This document shows positions 1 to 8,621 of a stretch of 64,000 bases of DNA, in pieces. Both the position numbers and the translations under genes were made by a program. The notes beneath the pieces are model-generated. The model ran no database searches, was not told the DNA's origin, and was given only the letters and a program-made list of their open reading frames with translations. Origin of the DNA: Flavobacterium psychrolimnae. GTDB taxonomy: Bacteria > Bacteroidota > Bacteroidia > Flavobacteriales > Flavobacteriaceae. The stretch covers positions 372,001-436,000 of the forward strand of contig NZ_QNUX01000001.1 in NCBI RefSeq assembly GCF_003312425.1. Reading direction: 5' to 3'. Within the stretch, counting starts at the first letter, position 1, and every line of letters begins with the position of its first letter.

Positions 1-2
1 AC

Positions 3-725
3 AGGGAATTAGAAAGCAACAATAAGGAACTTACCGCATTCAATTACATTGCCAGTCATGATTTGCAGGAACCTTTGCGCAAAATTGAAACGTTTCTTTC
101 TCGATTAGTCAGCAAAGACTATGATAATTTATCGAAAGCGGGACAACAATATGTGTCCAGCATTCAATCCTCAGCAAACAGAATGCGAATTCTAATTCAG
201 GATTTATTGCAATTTTCAAGAACAAATAAAGCAGAGAAAGTTTTTGAAGAAGCGGATTTAAATTCTTTATTGGAAAATTCAAAACAAGAATTAGCTCAAA
301 TTATAGAAGAAAAAAAAGCTGTGATTGAAAATAATGAATTACCGATTTTAAACGTAATTCCGTTCCAAATTCAGCAGTTATTCACTAATTTAATCAGCAA
401 CTCCTTAAAATATAGCAAAGAAGATGCAACTCCAATTATCAAAATCAACTGTTCGACGATTGTTGCAAATGAGGAAGAAATTTTACCCAATAACAACACC
501 AAATACCACAAAATCACTGTAGCTGATAACGGAATTGGTTTTGAACAGGAATATGCTAAAAAGATATTTATCCTTTTCAATCGACTTCATAACAAAAACG
601 AATATGAAGGAACTGGAATTGGACTCGCTATTTGCAAAAAAATAGTTGAAAACCACAAAGGATTTATCTTTGCGAAAGGAACCGCCAATGAAGGAGCGAC
701 TTTTACCATATACCTTCCTGCATAA
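3..725 (+). CDS. Sensor histidine kinase, C-terminal part (cut by window start)
   Basis: The open frame runs in from the first base; what remains is the kinase core. The H-box NYIASHDLQEPLRKI is at bases 42-86, with the phospho-accepting His at 57-59. The N-box NLISNSLKY, the G1 box ADNGIGF and the G2 box GTGIGLAI follow in normal order, so HisKA and HATPase_c domains are complete. The TTG at 63-65 is an ordinary Leu inside the H-box, not a start. This H-box wording is typical of PAS-containing, phytochrome-like Bacteroidota kinases. It would autophosphorylate and pass phosphate to a response regulator. The sensor part lies outside the window, so the signal is unknown. Confidence 0.93.
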   Translation, partial: RELESNNKELTAFNYIASHDLQEPLRKIETFLSRLVSKDYDNLSKAGQQYVSSIQSSANRMRILIQDLLQFSRTNKAEKVFEEADLNSLLENSKQELAQIIEEKKAVIENNELPILNVIPFQIQQLFTNLISNSLKYSKEDATPIIKINCSTIVANEEEILPNNNTKYHKITVADNGIGFEQEYAKKIFILFNRLHNKNEYEGTGIGLAICKKIVENHKGFIFAKGTANEGATFTIYLPA

Positions 726-1193
726 TTCAAAAGATTATTTTTAACCTATTTGGTACCATTATTTAGAATAAAAAGCTCCGGAACTGTTTAAAAATAAACA
801 CATAGAAACATAGCAAAACAGAGTTGGATTTCCCTTTTTTGGTCACAAACCTATTTTATAAAGTGAAACTTCTCAACAGGAAAACCTAAAGCTATGTTTC
901 TATGCGTTTCAAGAAAATAAACTTAATTTATACCCAACAGTTTATTCCTCACATTAAAGATTCCTGCTTCATTACACGCAATATTCTTTCCATGGATTTT
1001 TCAATTATCCTTTATTTTCAATACCAATAGAAGAATTGAGGTACAATATACCCTATTCTGACGGGCATTATTTCAAGATTTTATAACCTCATATTTAAAT
1101 TCTGTAACAATATTCGAAATTGATGTAACACGCAATAACTATTGCCATCGCATCTTTGTAAAACAAAAACAAACAATTAAAAAATATACAAAG
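726..1193. other. Intergenic region with a long inverted repeat; no gene seen
   Basis: No coding frame is convincing here. The main structure is the 19-bp inverted repeat at 796-814 and 891-909, listed separately. The segment just before 1194 is AT-rich and must hold the promoter of the stress/envelope block. CATCTTTG at about 1151-1158 resembles a -7 element, but I see no well-spaced -33 partner. Confidence 0.5.
796..909. repeat. 19-bp inverted repeat, 76-bp loop
   Basis: Bases 796-814 (core CATAGAAACATAGC) match the reverse complement of 891-909 at 18 of 19 positions. It lies between the convergent-free ends of a kinase gene and an outer-membrane protein gene. Similar CATAGAAACATAG hairpins are, as far as I recall, scattered in Flavobacterium intergenic DNA, so a dispersed repeat is more likely than a terminator: there is no T-run after either arm. 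Confidence 0.6.
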
Positions 1194-1832
1194 ATGAAAA
1201 ATTTAAAGAGAGTATTAGCCGTTGTTTTAGTAACATTAGGAACTACAAATGCAATTCAAGCACAAGAAAGTGGCGCATCATTAGGAATTAAAGGAGGTTT
1301 GAACATGTCTAATTTATATACAGAAGATGTTGACGACGAAAATGTTTTGGCCGGTTTCAATATTGGTTTATTCGCACAACTTCCTATAACTTCAAGCCTA
1401 GCATTGCAACCAGAAGTTAGTTACACTACCAAAGGAGCGGAATTGCAATACGACAACGCATTTGCAGAAGGAACAGGAAAATTCAGGCTGAACTACATTG
1501 AAGTTCCTGTATTGTTGAAAGCAAATCTTACTAAGAATTTCAATGTGCAATTTGGTCCTTACGCAGCATTTCTAGTAGACTCAAAAATCACCAACGAATC
1601 AGCTAATGGATCGTACAACTTTGAAGAAAATGTTGATGAAGACGATTTAAATAAATTTGATTTCGGTATTGCTGCTGGAGTTGGCTTTGATTTTGACAGC
1701 TTTGGAATCGGAGCCAGATACAATTATGGATTAAGCACTGTTGGAAAAGAAAGAACAGTTCTTGGACAAACCTACACGTTCCCAGATTCTAAAAATAGCG
1801 TTTTGAGTGTGTATGCAGCTATAAAATTTTAA
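1194..1832 (+). CDS. Outer-membrane beta-barrel protein, PorT-like
   Basis: This 212-residue protein has a clear signal peptide (residues 1-24, cut after AIQA-Q). The mature part alternates hydrophobic and polar residues in beta-strand pattern and ends in phenylalanine, as outer-membrane barrels do. The stretch GASLGIKGGLNMSNL is the usual first strand of the outer-membrane beta-barrel family 2 (PorT-like) in Bacteroidota. Eight strands are expected from the length. It heads a same-strand run with lmo0937, YtxH, a second barrel and a lipoprotein, a set often linked with general stress. The specific function is unknown. Confidence 0.85.
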   Translation: MKNLKRVLAVVLVTLGTTNAIQAQESGASLGIKGGLNMSNLYTEDVDDENVLAGFNIGLFAQLPITSSLALQPEVSYTTKGAELQYDNAFAEGTGKFRLNYIEVPVLLKANLTKNFNVQFGPYAAFLVDSKITNESANGSYNFEENVDEDDLNKFDFGIAAGVGFDFDSFGIGARYNYGLSTVGKERTVLGQTYTFPDSKNSVLSVYAAIKF

Positions 1833-1857
1833 TAATTAACCACAAAATCAAAACATC

Positions 1858-2001
1858 ATGTCAAATCTATTATACGCAGTTGCAGTGGTACTAGTAATCC
1901 TTTGGGCGTTAGGATTCTTCGTTTACAGCGTGGGCAGCATGATTCATGTTTTATTGATAATAGCAGTAATAGCCATTTTACTGCGAGTAATAAGAGGATA
2001 A
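1858..2001 (+). CDS. lmo0937-family small membrane protein
   Basis: This is a 47-residue gene starting at ATG 1858 and ending with TAA. The product has two predicted membrane segments, about residues 4-22 (LLYAVAVVLVILWALGFFV) and 30-44, split by a short YSVGSMIH turn, and ends in LLRVIRG. That layout and the VVLVILWALG and LLRxIRG wording are the signature of the lmo0937 (DUF5670) family. These proteins are common next to YtxH and CsbD stress genes in Bacteroidota. The gene lies 25 bp after the barrel gene and 29 bp before the YtxH gene, so co-transcription is likely. Biochemical role is unknown. Confidence 0.88.
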   Translation: MSNLLYAVAVVLVILWALGFFVYSVGSMIHVLLIIAVIAILLRVIRG

Positions 2002-2030
2002 ATAATTTAAATTTTTAAAAAACTAAAGTC

Positions 2031-2327
2031 ATGAAAAATAATAATGTAGCACTAGGATTACTTGGGGGATTAACAGTAGGAACGGTATTAGGAATACTAT
2101 TTGCCCCGGCGAAAGGTTGCGAAACCAGAAAGAAAATCGTTGATAAAAGCACGGACTTAGCAGAGTCTCTTAAAGATTCATCAGGTAAATTATCCAATGT
2201 GATTTCACAAACAATCAATGATCTAAAAAATGAATCCCAACAATTGTTAGGAAATACAAAAGAGATCATTAAGGCAGAAATAGCAAATGCAGACAACTTG
2301 AAAAACATTAATAAGCCAACGATTTAA
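2031..2327 (+). CDS. YtxH domain protein
   Basis: This 98-residue protein starts with a glycine-rich membrane segment (ALGLLGGLTVGTVLGILFAPA, about residues 7-27). The AP-x-x-G-x-x-T/K-R motif that follows (APAKGCETRKKI) defines the YtxH family. The remaining 60 residues are charged and helical (coiled-coil-like), probably cytoplasmic. YtxH proteins are stress-associated in Firmicutes and Bacteroidota and have no known enzyme activity. It sits in tandem with lmo0937 and barrel genes, which supports a general stress role at the envelope. Confidence 0.9.
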   Translation: MKNNNVALGLLGGLTVGTVLGILFAPAKGCETRKKIVDKSTDLAESLKDSSGKLSNVISQTINDLKNESQQLLGNTKEIIKAEIANADNLKNINKPTI

Positions 2328-2410
2328 GAGATAATTTCCGTTCAGCGGAAGTGTATAAAAGGTATAATTCAAAAATTAAGCTCAAAAATTTATTAATTAA
2401 ATACGTTATT

Positions 2411-2947
2411 ATGAAAAGTAAATTCAATATAAAAACAGTTTTCACAACGTTAGCTATCGTATTAGGAATAGCGACGACAAGTGCGCAAGAAGTACAAAAT
2501 TACGATCAGGGATTTCGTCTTGGAGTAGGAATCAACGGAGGACTTCCTCTTGACAATCCGTACGATTTCAGTTTGGGTGCCGATGCAAGACTCCAATATG
2601 ATTTATCCCAAAAATATTCATTAACCCTAACCACAGGATTCAGCAATATGTTTGTGTCAGGTGACAACAATGACTTGGGTTACATTCCTGCAAAAGCCGG
2701 TTTCAAAGCTTTTGTCCTTAAAGACCAATTGTATTTAATGGGAGAAGTTGGTGCCGCATTTGCAGTGACAAACGGATATAATGACACCTCGTTATTGTTA
2801 AGTCCAGCCATTGGATATGCAACAGATAAAATTGACATCAGTTTACGATACGAACACTTTAATGACTTTCCAGTTATTAAAAACGACGTAGTCAAAGATG
2901 GTTTAGGACAAATATCACTTCGATTAGCATACGGTTTCAAATTATAA
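2411..2947 (+). CDS. Outer-membrane beta-barrel protein
   Basis: I place the start at ATG 2411, giving 178 residues, because MKSKFNIKTVFTTLAIVLG...TTSAQ is a good signal peptide. A GTG frame opens earlier (2351), but its extra 20 residues would bury the signal peptide. The mature chain has alternating beta-strand pattern, many Gly/Tyr/Phe turns (for example GFRLGVGINGGLPL) and the C-terminal strand LRLAYGFKL, consistent with a small 8-strand barrel. No named family can be assigned with certainty. It is followed 12 bp later by the lipoprotein gene. Confidence 0.8.
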   Translation: MKSKFNIKTVFTTLAIVLGIATTSAQEVQNYDQGFRLGVGINGGLPLDNPYDFSLGADARLQYDLSQKYSLTLTTGFSNMFVSGDNNDLGYIPAKAGFKAFVLKDQLYLMGEVGAAFAVTNGYNDTSLLLSPAIGYATDKIDISLRYEHFNDFPVIKNDVVKDGLGQISLRLAYGFKL

Positions 2948-2959
2948 GAAAAACCCAAA

Positions 2960-3301
2960 ATGAAAAATGCAATACTACTATTCGGTTTTCTTTTCCTGTT
3001 CACTTTTACCTCGTGTAAAAGTGAACAGGAAAAGAAAGCCGAACTAGTTACAAACAGATACGTTCGCTTTATAGATTCTGTTACCCAAAAAACTACTGCT
3101 GATGCAGCGGCCAATTGGTCTACTATTGAAAAATATTTCGAAAAACAATCCACTGAACTCAATAGCACGATTGACGACTTAGAAGATACAGCGGACTTTG
3201 ATGCCAAAATTGATTCGGCGACAGCCAAATATGAAGCGTTCAGGCATTCCATTTGGCAACATAAAGGAATTTTAAAAGGCGCAAACCTTTCAGAAAAATA
3301 A
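2960..3301 (+). CDS. Small lipoprotein of unknown function
   Basis: The product is 113 residues. It begins with a lipoprotein signal (MKNAILLFGFLFLFTFTSC, lipobox FTSC, Cys 19), so it should be lipid-anchored in the envelope. The mature part is charged and helical (VTNRYVRFIDSV, WSTIEKYFEKQ, IDDLEDTADFDAKI) with no recognisable catalytic motif. It is the last gene of the 1.2-3.3 kb block and is followed by a strong terminator. I do not recognise a characterised homologue. Confidence 0.75.
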   Translation: MKNAILLFGFLFLFTFTSCKSEQEKKAELVTNRYVRFIDSVTQKTTADAAANWSTIEKYFEKQSTELNSTIDDLEDTADFDAKIDSATAKYEAFRHSIWQHKGILKGANLSEK

Positions 3302-3323
3302 TATTGGTTAGTTATGAATGCAA

Positions 3324-3358
3324 AAAAACCAGCGGAAAATTTCTTTTCGCTGGTTTTT
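3324..3358. terminator. Bidirectional intrinsic terminator
   Basis: Arms AAAAACCAGCG (3324-3334) and CGCTGGTTTTT (3348-3358) pair over 11 bp, with further A-T pairs in the loop. There is a T-run on one side and an A-run on the other. It can end both the lipoprotein gene and prfA, which converge on it. Confidence 0.9.
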
Positions 3359-3381
3359 GTATGGTATAACATTCTGGTTTC

Positions 3382-4458
3382 TTAGAAAACCTCGCTTGCT
3401 TCTTTCAGTTTTTCCATGTTGTTGACTAATGCCAACTCATCTACAATTTTCTGAATGTCACCATTCATGATATTTCCTAAATCATACAACGTCAAACCTA
3501 CACGGTGATCCGTAACTCGACCTTGAGCATAATTATAGGTACGAATTTTTGCAGAACGGTCACCAGAACTTACCTGAGACGTACGTGTTGTAGCATCTTC
3601 CGCTTGTTTTTTGGCTAATTCCTGTTCGTACAAACGGGAACGCAATACGCCAAAAGCTTTATCTTTATTCTTGTGTTGTGATTTCTGATCCTGACATTGC
3701 GCTACCAATCCGGTTGGAATGTGCGTCAAACGAACCGCTGATTTCGTTGTATTTACGGATTGTCCTCCAGGTCCTGACGAACAAAAGAAATCCACACGCA
3801 CATCATTCATATCAATTTGTACGTCAAATTCCTCCGCTTCCGGAAGTACCATAACCGTCGCTGCTGATGTGTGAACACGTCCTTGCGTTTCTGTTTGCGG
3901 TACACGTTGCACACGGTGAACTCCCGCTTCAAACTTCAAAGTTCCGTAAACATCTTCACCAGTAACCTCAAAAATTACCTCTTTGAATCCACCCGAAGTT
4001 CCTTCGTTCATATCCACCACAGATGTTCTCCAACCTCTGTTTTCACAATATTTCGTGTACATACGAAACAAATCCCCGGCAAAAATACTCGCTTCATCCC
4101 CACCCGTTCCGGCACGAATTTCCACCATGACATTTTTAGCATCTTCGGGATCTTTAGGAATCAACATAAACTTGATTTCTTCCTCCAGTTCCGGCAATCT
4201 TTCCTTCGCTTCTTCCAGTTGCATTTTGGCCATTTCGGTCATGTCTGCATCACTGTTATCTGCAATTATTTCGTTTGCTTCATCGATATTCGCCATCAAA
4301 ATAACGTATTCATCGCGCTTTTCAGCCAAAGCTTTTAAACTTTTGTACTCTTGATTCAATTGCACATAACGCTTCTGATCCGAGATTACATCCGGCTGAA
4401 TAATCAAATCCGAAATCTCATCGAAACGTTGTTTTACTATTTGAAGTCTATCTAACAT
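3382..4458 (-). CDS. prfA: Peptide chain release factor 1
   Basis: RF1 recognises UAA and UAG stop codons and triggers peptide release on the ribosome. The 358-residue length is normal. The catalytic GGQ is at residues 231-233 in [12 protein letters not shown]. The stop-codon recognition tripeptide is PxT (PQT, residues 187-189), followed by the RF1 motif [11 protein letters not shown]; a class-2 factor would carry SPF here. The N-terminal domain is helical and acidic. It is monocistronic, with a promoter directly upstream and a shared terminator downstream. Confidence 0.97.
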   Translation of the reverse strand: MLDRLQIVKQRFDEISDLIIQPDVISDQKRYVQLNQEYKSLKALAEKRDEYVILMANIDEANEIIADNSDADMTEMAKMQLEEAKERLPELEEEIKFMLIPKDPEDAKNVMVEIRAGTGGDEASIFAGDLFRMYTKYCENRGWRTSVVDMNEGTSGGFKEVIFEVTGEDVYGTLKFEAGVHRVQRVPQTETQGRVHTSAATVMVLPEAEEFDVQIDMNDVRVDFFCSSGPGGQSVNTTKSAVRLTHIPTGLVAQCQDQKSQHKNKDKAFGVLRSRLYEQELAKKQAEDATTRTSQVSSGDRSAKIRTYNYAQGRVTDHRVGLTLYDLGNIMNGDIQKIVDELALVNNMEKLKEASEVF

Positions 4459-4482
4459 TTTCTTAGTCCTTTATTTAGACTG

Positions 4483-4513
4483 CAAAATTACGAAAAAAGT
4501 ATTCAGTTTGCAA
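4483..4513 (-). promoter_or_regulatory. Promoter of prfA
   Basis: On the minus strand TTG (4513-4511) is followed after 20 bp by TAATTTTG (4490-4483). This fits the Bacteroidota consensus (TTG, 17-23 bp, TAnnTTTG) and lies about 25 bp before the prfA start. Confidence 0.7.
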
Positions 4514-4927
4514 GGTTCCCAATTTAGATTGTCATTGCGAACAATGAGGATAGAATTGTATGTCAATCAGGAGCTGTTTCTTGCTATTCGCTATATCTTT
4601 TTCTGGTCTGGTCTCGTCCCAAAAGACGAGACCAGACCAGAAAAAGGATGCCACTGCTATCAGGGCTAGGGTGTTTGTGTTAAAATAACTGCGTTTACGG
4701 TTTTCCGTAAAATCATTGAAGCAAAAGAAGTTAGTTTTGGGCAGCCATTTAAACTTGATATATTTTTATCAGTATTTTCGGAAGAAAGTTATATATTTGA
4801 AAATAACTAAACTCTGACCACTATAAGACTTATCTCTCTAAATTTGGGGTGATAGGTCTTATTTTATCAGACCTATAAAAAAGTTACCAGCAATTTTACC
4901 GCAAAACAGAAACTTAACCTTAAAAAA
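4514..4927. other. Intergenic region with a dispersed hairpin repeat and competing stem-loops
   Basis: No coding frame was found. It contains the long hairpin repeat (4568-4668), a perfect 7-bp stem with TTTT loop (4695-4701 with 4706-4712, TTTACGG/CCGTAAA), and two mutually exclusive stems between 4823 and 4876 (see findings). The promoter of the HEPN-like gene should lie here, but I could not fix it. Confidence 0.5.
4568..4668 (-). repeat. Dispersed hairpin repeat, copy A
   Basis: A perfect 22-bp inverted repeat (4597-4618 with 4625-4646, 6-nt loop) is framed by conserved flanks. Read on the minus strand these are TAGCCCTGATAGCAGTGGCA at one end and GATATAGCGAATAGCAAGAA at the other. The same flanks frame a different hairpin at 10196-10289. 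I recognise this as a repeat family scattered through Flavobacterium genomes; its role is unknown. Confidence 0.8.
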
Positions 4928-6670
4928 ATGAAAGAAAGCAGACTTAAATATTGGAAAAAAGATGAGTCCCTGGACTCTTTATTATTTTTTGCACTTCGTT
5001 GTAGAGAATGTGTCTTTGATTACACTTTAGACAGCTTTAAATATCCTGCTCTCAATTCAAATACAATTTGTAAAGAAGCGTTAAAATTAATCAAGGAAAT
5101 TGAAGAAGATAATTTCACCCCAAAATCCATTACTCCTGTTTTAGAAGAATTAATATTTAAGCTCAAAAATGATTTGGTTGTAAAACAATTAATTGGAGAC
5201 GATATAAAATATTATATAAACTTTGGCGATTATACCAACCTCAAAGAAATAAAAATAAAAATAGAAATTCTTTTTAATAAATTAAGTTCTGATAAAAACA
5301 TTAAATATTTAACAGAAGAATTAAAGAAATTAATTTTAGAGAATAAAGAAAAACGAAAAATTTATGAGTTAGCAACCAATTACATTAGTTCATTAATAAA
5401 TGTTGGTTTTTCACAAACATTCATATATTCAAGCGTAAACAATATTTTCTTTTCATCTACGTCAGTAGATGATATTTCTTCATTAGAAAATTTCTTTAAT
5501 AGTTTTGAGATTAAACCAAAAAAATACAACTGTATTTATAAAGTTTCAGACATATTCGATGAAATTAGTCAATCCTCAAATGTTTTCAATATCGAAATCC
5601 TTAATCAATTAGACGCTAGCTTTATTGTTTTAGACAAAAATAACTTTCTTAACAGTAAAAATAAAAATGAACGATTTTTAATAGTAAATGAAATAATTGC
5701 TTTAGATTCAGTCAATGCTAAAAGTATCGCAGAAAAAAGGTTAAATAAATTATCAAATCTGTTCGTTTTTTTTCATCATAAAATCCAACCAACCTGGTCT
5801 AATTCGTCGTTAATAATTGACGAAAATAAAGTTTCAATATTAATTAAAGACAAAGTTTCTGCTATGTCAAAAGCAACTGATTATCGTCCTAAAAAAGCAG
5901 CAATTAAACTAAACCAATTGATACGAAGTTTGAGATTAGAAAACTCTTCTTTCGCTAAATACGACAGGGTTATTGACTTACACGGTATTGCAGTTCAAAA
6001 CAAGGTACTTGAAAATCAATTATTACAAAATTGGATTTCTTTTGAAACACTATTGGTTGGTTATGAAAATACTTCAAAAATAGACCAAGTCCTAAAACAT
6101 TTAGTGCCATTTTTACTCATTAGGTATACTAACGAACAGATTAACGAACTATTGAAGGATATTAATAGATTTGACCAATCTTTCTTCCGAACACAAGTTA
6201 AAGCTATTCCAGAAGGTGAAAATTTATTAGATAAATTCACAGCAATTTTAGTATTGGATAAATATAAATCTGTAAGAATAGAGTTTTACAAACAGTTAAA
6301 ATACAGCCCTCTAAATAAATTTAGAATGGCAGAATTTCACAAGATTTTTAGTGATATAAATAGTCTAAAAGCACATATTGAAAAACACAAAACTAAAGTT
6401 GATTGGCAAATTAAAAGAATGTACAGAACAAGAAACTTAATCGTTCACGCAGGAATAGTACCTACATTTACTGAAACTCTCGTTGAAAATTCGCATAATT
6501 ATTTAGATAAATTAATTTCAACAATTAATTATTTATGTATTAATGAAAATTCAATTCTTTCAATTGAACAAGCTCTAAAAGAAGTTGAAATTATACATTC
6601 AAAAAGAAATGCTAATTTGAAAGATTATAAAGATATAAATGAAAATAATTACATAAAACTACTACTATAA
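4928..6670 (+). CDS. Large HEPN-like protein, candidate defence RNase
   Basis: This 580-residue protein has no signal peptide or membrane segment. The first two thirds are Lys/Asn/Ile-rich and unrecognised. The C-terminal third resembles ApeA-like HEPN domains: a first helix with ENQLLQNWISFETLL (about 360-375) and a later helix with KRMYRTRNLIVHAG. The latter carries R-N-x3-H (Arg 502, Asn 503, His 507), the catalytic motif of HEPN ribonucleases. In the family such proteins act in antiviral or toxin systems by cutting RNA. The gene is alone, has low GC relative to prfA, and is bracketed by short inverted repeats, which suggests acquisition. HEPN assignment is likely; defence function is inference. 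Confidence 0.6.
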   Translation: MKESRLKYWKKDESLDSLLFFALRCRECVFDYTLDSFKYPALNSNTICKEALKLIKEIEEDNFTPKSITPVLEELIFKLKNDLVVKQLIGDDIKYYINFGDYTNLKEIKIKIEILFNKLSSDKNIKYLTEELKKLILENKEKRKIYELATNYISSLINVGFSQTFIYSSVNNIFFSSTSVDDISSLENFFNSFEIKPKKYNCIYKVSDIFDEISQSSNVFNIEILNQLDASFIVLDKNNFLNSKNKNERFLIVNEIIALDSVNAKSIAEKRLNKLSNLFVFFHHKIQPTWSNSSLIIDENKVSILIKDKVSAMSKATDYRPKKAAIKLNQLIRSLRLENSSFAKYDRVIDLHGIAVQNKVLENQLLQNWISFETLLVGYENTSKIDQVLKHLVPFLLIRYTNEQINELLKDINRFDQSFFRTQVKAIPEGENLLDKFTAILVLDKYKSVRIEFYKQLKYSPLNKFRMAEFHKIFSDINSLKAHIEKHKTKVDWQIKRMYRTRNLIVHAGIVPTFTETLVENSHNYLDKLISTINYLCINENSILSIEQALKEVEIIHSKRNANLKDYKDINENNYIKLLL

Positions 6671-6858
6671 AAACTGCTGGTAACAGCCACTAAAACGGAT
6701 CTGGGCAATTGGCTTAATGGAAAGTTGGTTTTGTACTTGGGATGATTTGGCAAATCCAGGAATAATGATTAATTGATTCCCAAACTCGTCAAGCGCCACA
6801 ACATTATGCGTCATTTTGCCAAATCAGAAACATAAAAAAGAATAATTAAAATTAGCCT
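6671..6858. repeat. Cassette-like spacer with inverted repeats
   Basis: TGCTGGTAAC (6675-6684) is the inverse of GTTACCAGCA (4883-4892) on the other side of the HEPN-like gene. A 12-bp inverted pair (TGATTTGGCAAA at 6743-6754, TTTGCCAAATCA at 6815-6826) fills the rest. The spacer thus looks like an element boundary rather than a promoter alone. Confidence 0.5.
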
Positions 6859-7980
6859 ATGAGTTCAAATGAAACAGAGAATAAAACAAAATGGATTTCA
6901 AAATTTACTTTAAGTTTTTTATCAATCGTGGGTGGAGTCGACTCAGTCCTTCATATTATTTTACCACTTTTCCCTTATAAACTGAATCAATACATAGTAC
7001 CAATTGGAATGACATCTTTGATTATTGGAATTGTTTTTTCAATTGGATTATCATTTTATTGGCATCATAAAGAAAAAAATAATTTAATTGATTCTAAAAA
7101 GTACTACATCTGGCTTACTACTATTTTGCGCTATTGGCTTGTTTTTTATATTTCTACATTTGGTTTTGAAAAACTATTTGATGTCAATTTTGCATTTTCC
7201 TATCATATTGAAGATTCATTAGTTCATACATTAACAGGTCAAGAACTAACTTGGAAATATTATGGGCATTCATATTATCTAACAGTCATTATTGGTTTAT
7301 TTCAAATAATAGGAAGTATTCTTTTATTATTTAGACGCACCACATTGTTGGGAGTAATAACACTCTTACCAGTTCAATTTAATATTCTATTGATTAATAT
7401 ATTTTATGGAATTGGTCCACTTACTACTTTCATCTCAATAATTATGGTATTTGGACTATCATATTTATCATTGGAAAGAAAAGAAGAAATAGTAGACTTT
7501 TTTAGGCGTTATAAAAGCTCATTACCTTCTATTGGAAATAACACATTGCGCAATTCAATGCGTATTTTGTGCATATTGATTCCATTTTTGTTTGTATTCT
7601 ATTATAGTTATGATGTACGGAAATCACAGAAATATTTCGGCAAATGGAAAGTAGAAAAAATGACACGTAATGGTGAATTAGTTTCCGAAAAAGCTTGGAA
7701 AAAAGATACTTTAGCTTGGAAAATAATTTATTTTGAAGAACGTGGAAAATTGTTATTTTGTCCTAACCCCACTATGTACGTTGACAGTACTTCAATATTT
7801 ATGAAGTATAATTATGACGATAATGAAAACAGTTTAAAGGTAATATCGTACGAAATAAATCCTGAAAAACCAGACACAATTCCTGTTCAGATTTCGAAAT
7901 TTAAAGATAAATCAATGCAATGGGAAATGATTTTCAATAAAGACACTATTCAAATGGAACTGAAGAAAGAGAATCCTTAA
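6859..7980 (+). CDS. DoxX-like membrane protein with extracytoplasmic C-terminal domain
   Basis: The product is 373 residues. About six hydrophobic segments occupy residues 15-240; a seventh lies at about 233-250. The middle part (RYWLVFYISTFGFEKLF, then GLFQIIGSILLLFRRTTLLGV and PVQFNILLINIFYGI) matches the pattern of DoxX/SURF4-like proteins. After the last membrane segment a 120-residue soluble domain starts with YFGKWKVEKMTRNGE, a wording seen in small lipocalin-like beta proteins. The substrate is unknown. It is a single gene in the accessory stretch with AT-rich codon use like its neighbours. Confidence 0.55.
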   Translation: MSSNETENKTKWISKFTLSFLSIVGGVDSVLHIILPLFPYKLNQYIVPIGMTSLIIGIVFSIGLSFYWHHKEKNNLIDSKKYYIWLTTILRYWLVFYISTFGFEKLFDVNFAFSYHIEDSLVHTLTGQELTWKYYGHSYYLTVIIGLFQIIGSILLLFRRTTLLGVITLLPVQFNILLINIFYGIGPLTTFISIIMVFGLSYLSLERKEEIVDFFRRYKSSLPSIGNNTLRNSMRILCILIPFLFVFYYSYDVRKSQKYFGKWKVEKMTRNGELVSEKAWKKDTLAWKIIYFEERGKLLFCPNPTMYVDSTSIFMKYNYDDNENSLKVISYEINPEKPDTIPVQISKFKDKSMQWEMIFNKDTIQMELKKENP

Positions 7981-8102
7981 GAAAAAACGAACGCCCCGCT
8001 TGTGAACACAAACAAAATCAAATGCATTATAAATTGTAATTGGGAGGAGCGGGCTACAGATCATCAAAATACTTTTAAACTAAACCTTGACACCCATAAA
8101 GA

Positions 8103-8480
8103 ATGCAAAACAAACAAAGACACGGATGCTTAACAGCTTGGTTGATTTATTTAATCATTGCATATTCATTTAGTGCTGTTTTCTATTTTTTCAAAACAGA
8201 GGAAATGTCCAACATTGCACAATACAATATTTCAGAAAACATGATGTTGCTTTATGGTTCATTTGCAATATTGGGCGTCATTTTCTCGATAATGCTACTT
8301 AAATGGATAAAATTGGGATTTTGGGGCATTTTAATTATTAGTGTGATATTATTTGTAGTTCAATTACTAAATAGTGACAGAGTTATGTCACCAATCTTTA
8401 TTTTGCTTTGCTTAGTGATACTCTATGGTTTATTACAATTCAAAAAAGCGAATGTAACAGGTTGGAATAATTTAGAATAA
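8103..8480 (+). CDS. Small four-helix membrane protein
   Basis: This 125-residue protein has four hydrophobic segments (about residues 11-29, 47-66, 72-89 and 95-112). It opens with a short polar KQRHGCLTAW head and ends GWNNLE. I recognise the pattern of a common, uncharacterised Bacteroidota family (charged start, four helices, end similar to W-x-x-LE). No function can be given. A short imperfect inverted repeat (GCCCCGCT near 7993, AGCGGGC near 8048) lies in the spacer before it. Confidence 0.6.
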   Translation: MQNKQRHGCLTAWLIYLIIAYSFSAVFYFFKTEEMSNIAQYNISENMMLLYGSFAILGVIFSIMLLKWIKLGFWGILIISVILFVVQLLNSDRVMSPIFILLCLVILYGLLQFKKANVTGWNNLE

Positions 8481-8621
8481 ACTTCACTCGCCGCCACAAA
8501 TAAAAGCAACTAAGAAACACCTCAGCAATAGCTACAAAATTATTTTTTGTTGCTATTTTGCATTTACAAACAGAAAAACAGCAATCTTTGTGGACATCGT
8601 AACTAACACCAATAAAAGCCA

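Noticed and set aside
2680..3372. Long minus-strand frame over the second barrel and lipoprotein genes.
   Set aside because: It is a shadow of genes with signal peptides and clear beta pattern on the plus strand; its own translation is Ser/Phe-rich and lacks any motif.
3871..4354. Plus-strand frames opposite prfA.
   Set aside because: Both overlap a fully motif-complete release factor gene and show no recognisable protein features.
6675..6858. Integron attC site downstream of the HEPN-like gene.
   Set aside because: Inverted repeats are present, but I could not find the paired core sites (RYYYAAC and GTTRRRY) in correct order, and no integrase gene is in the window.
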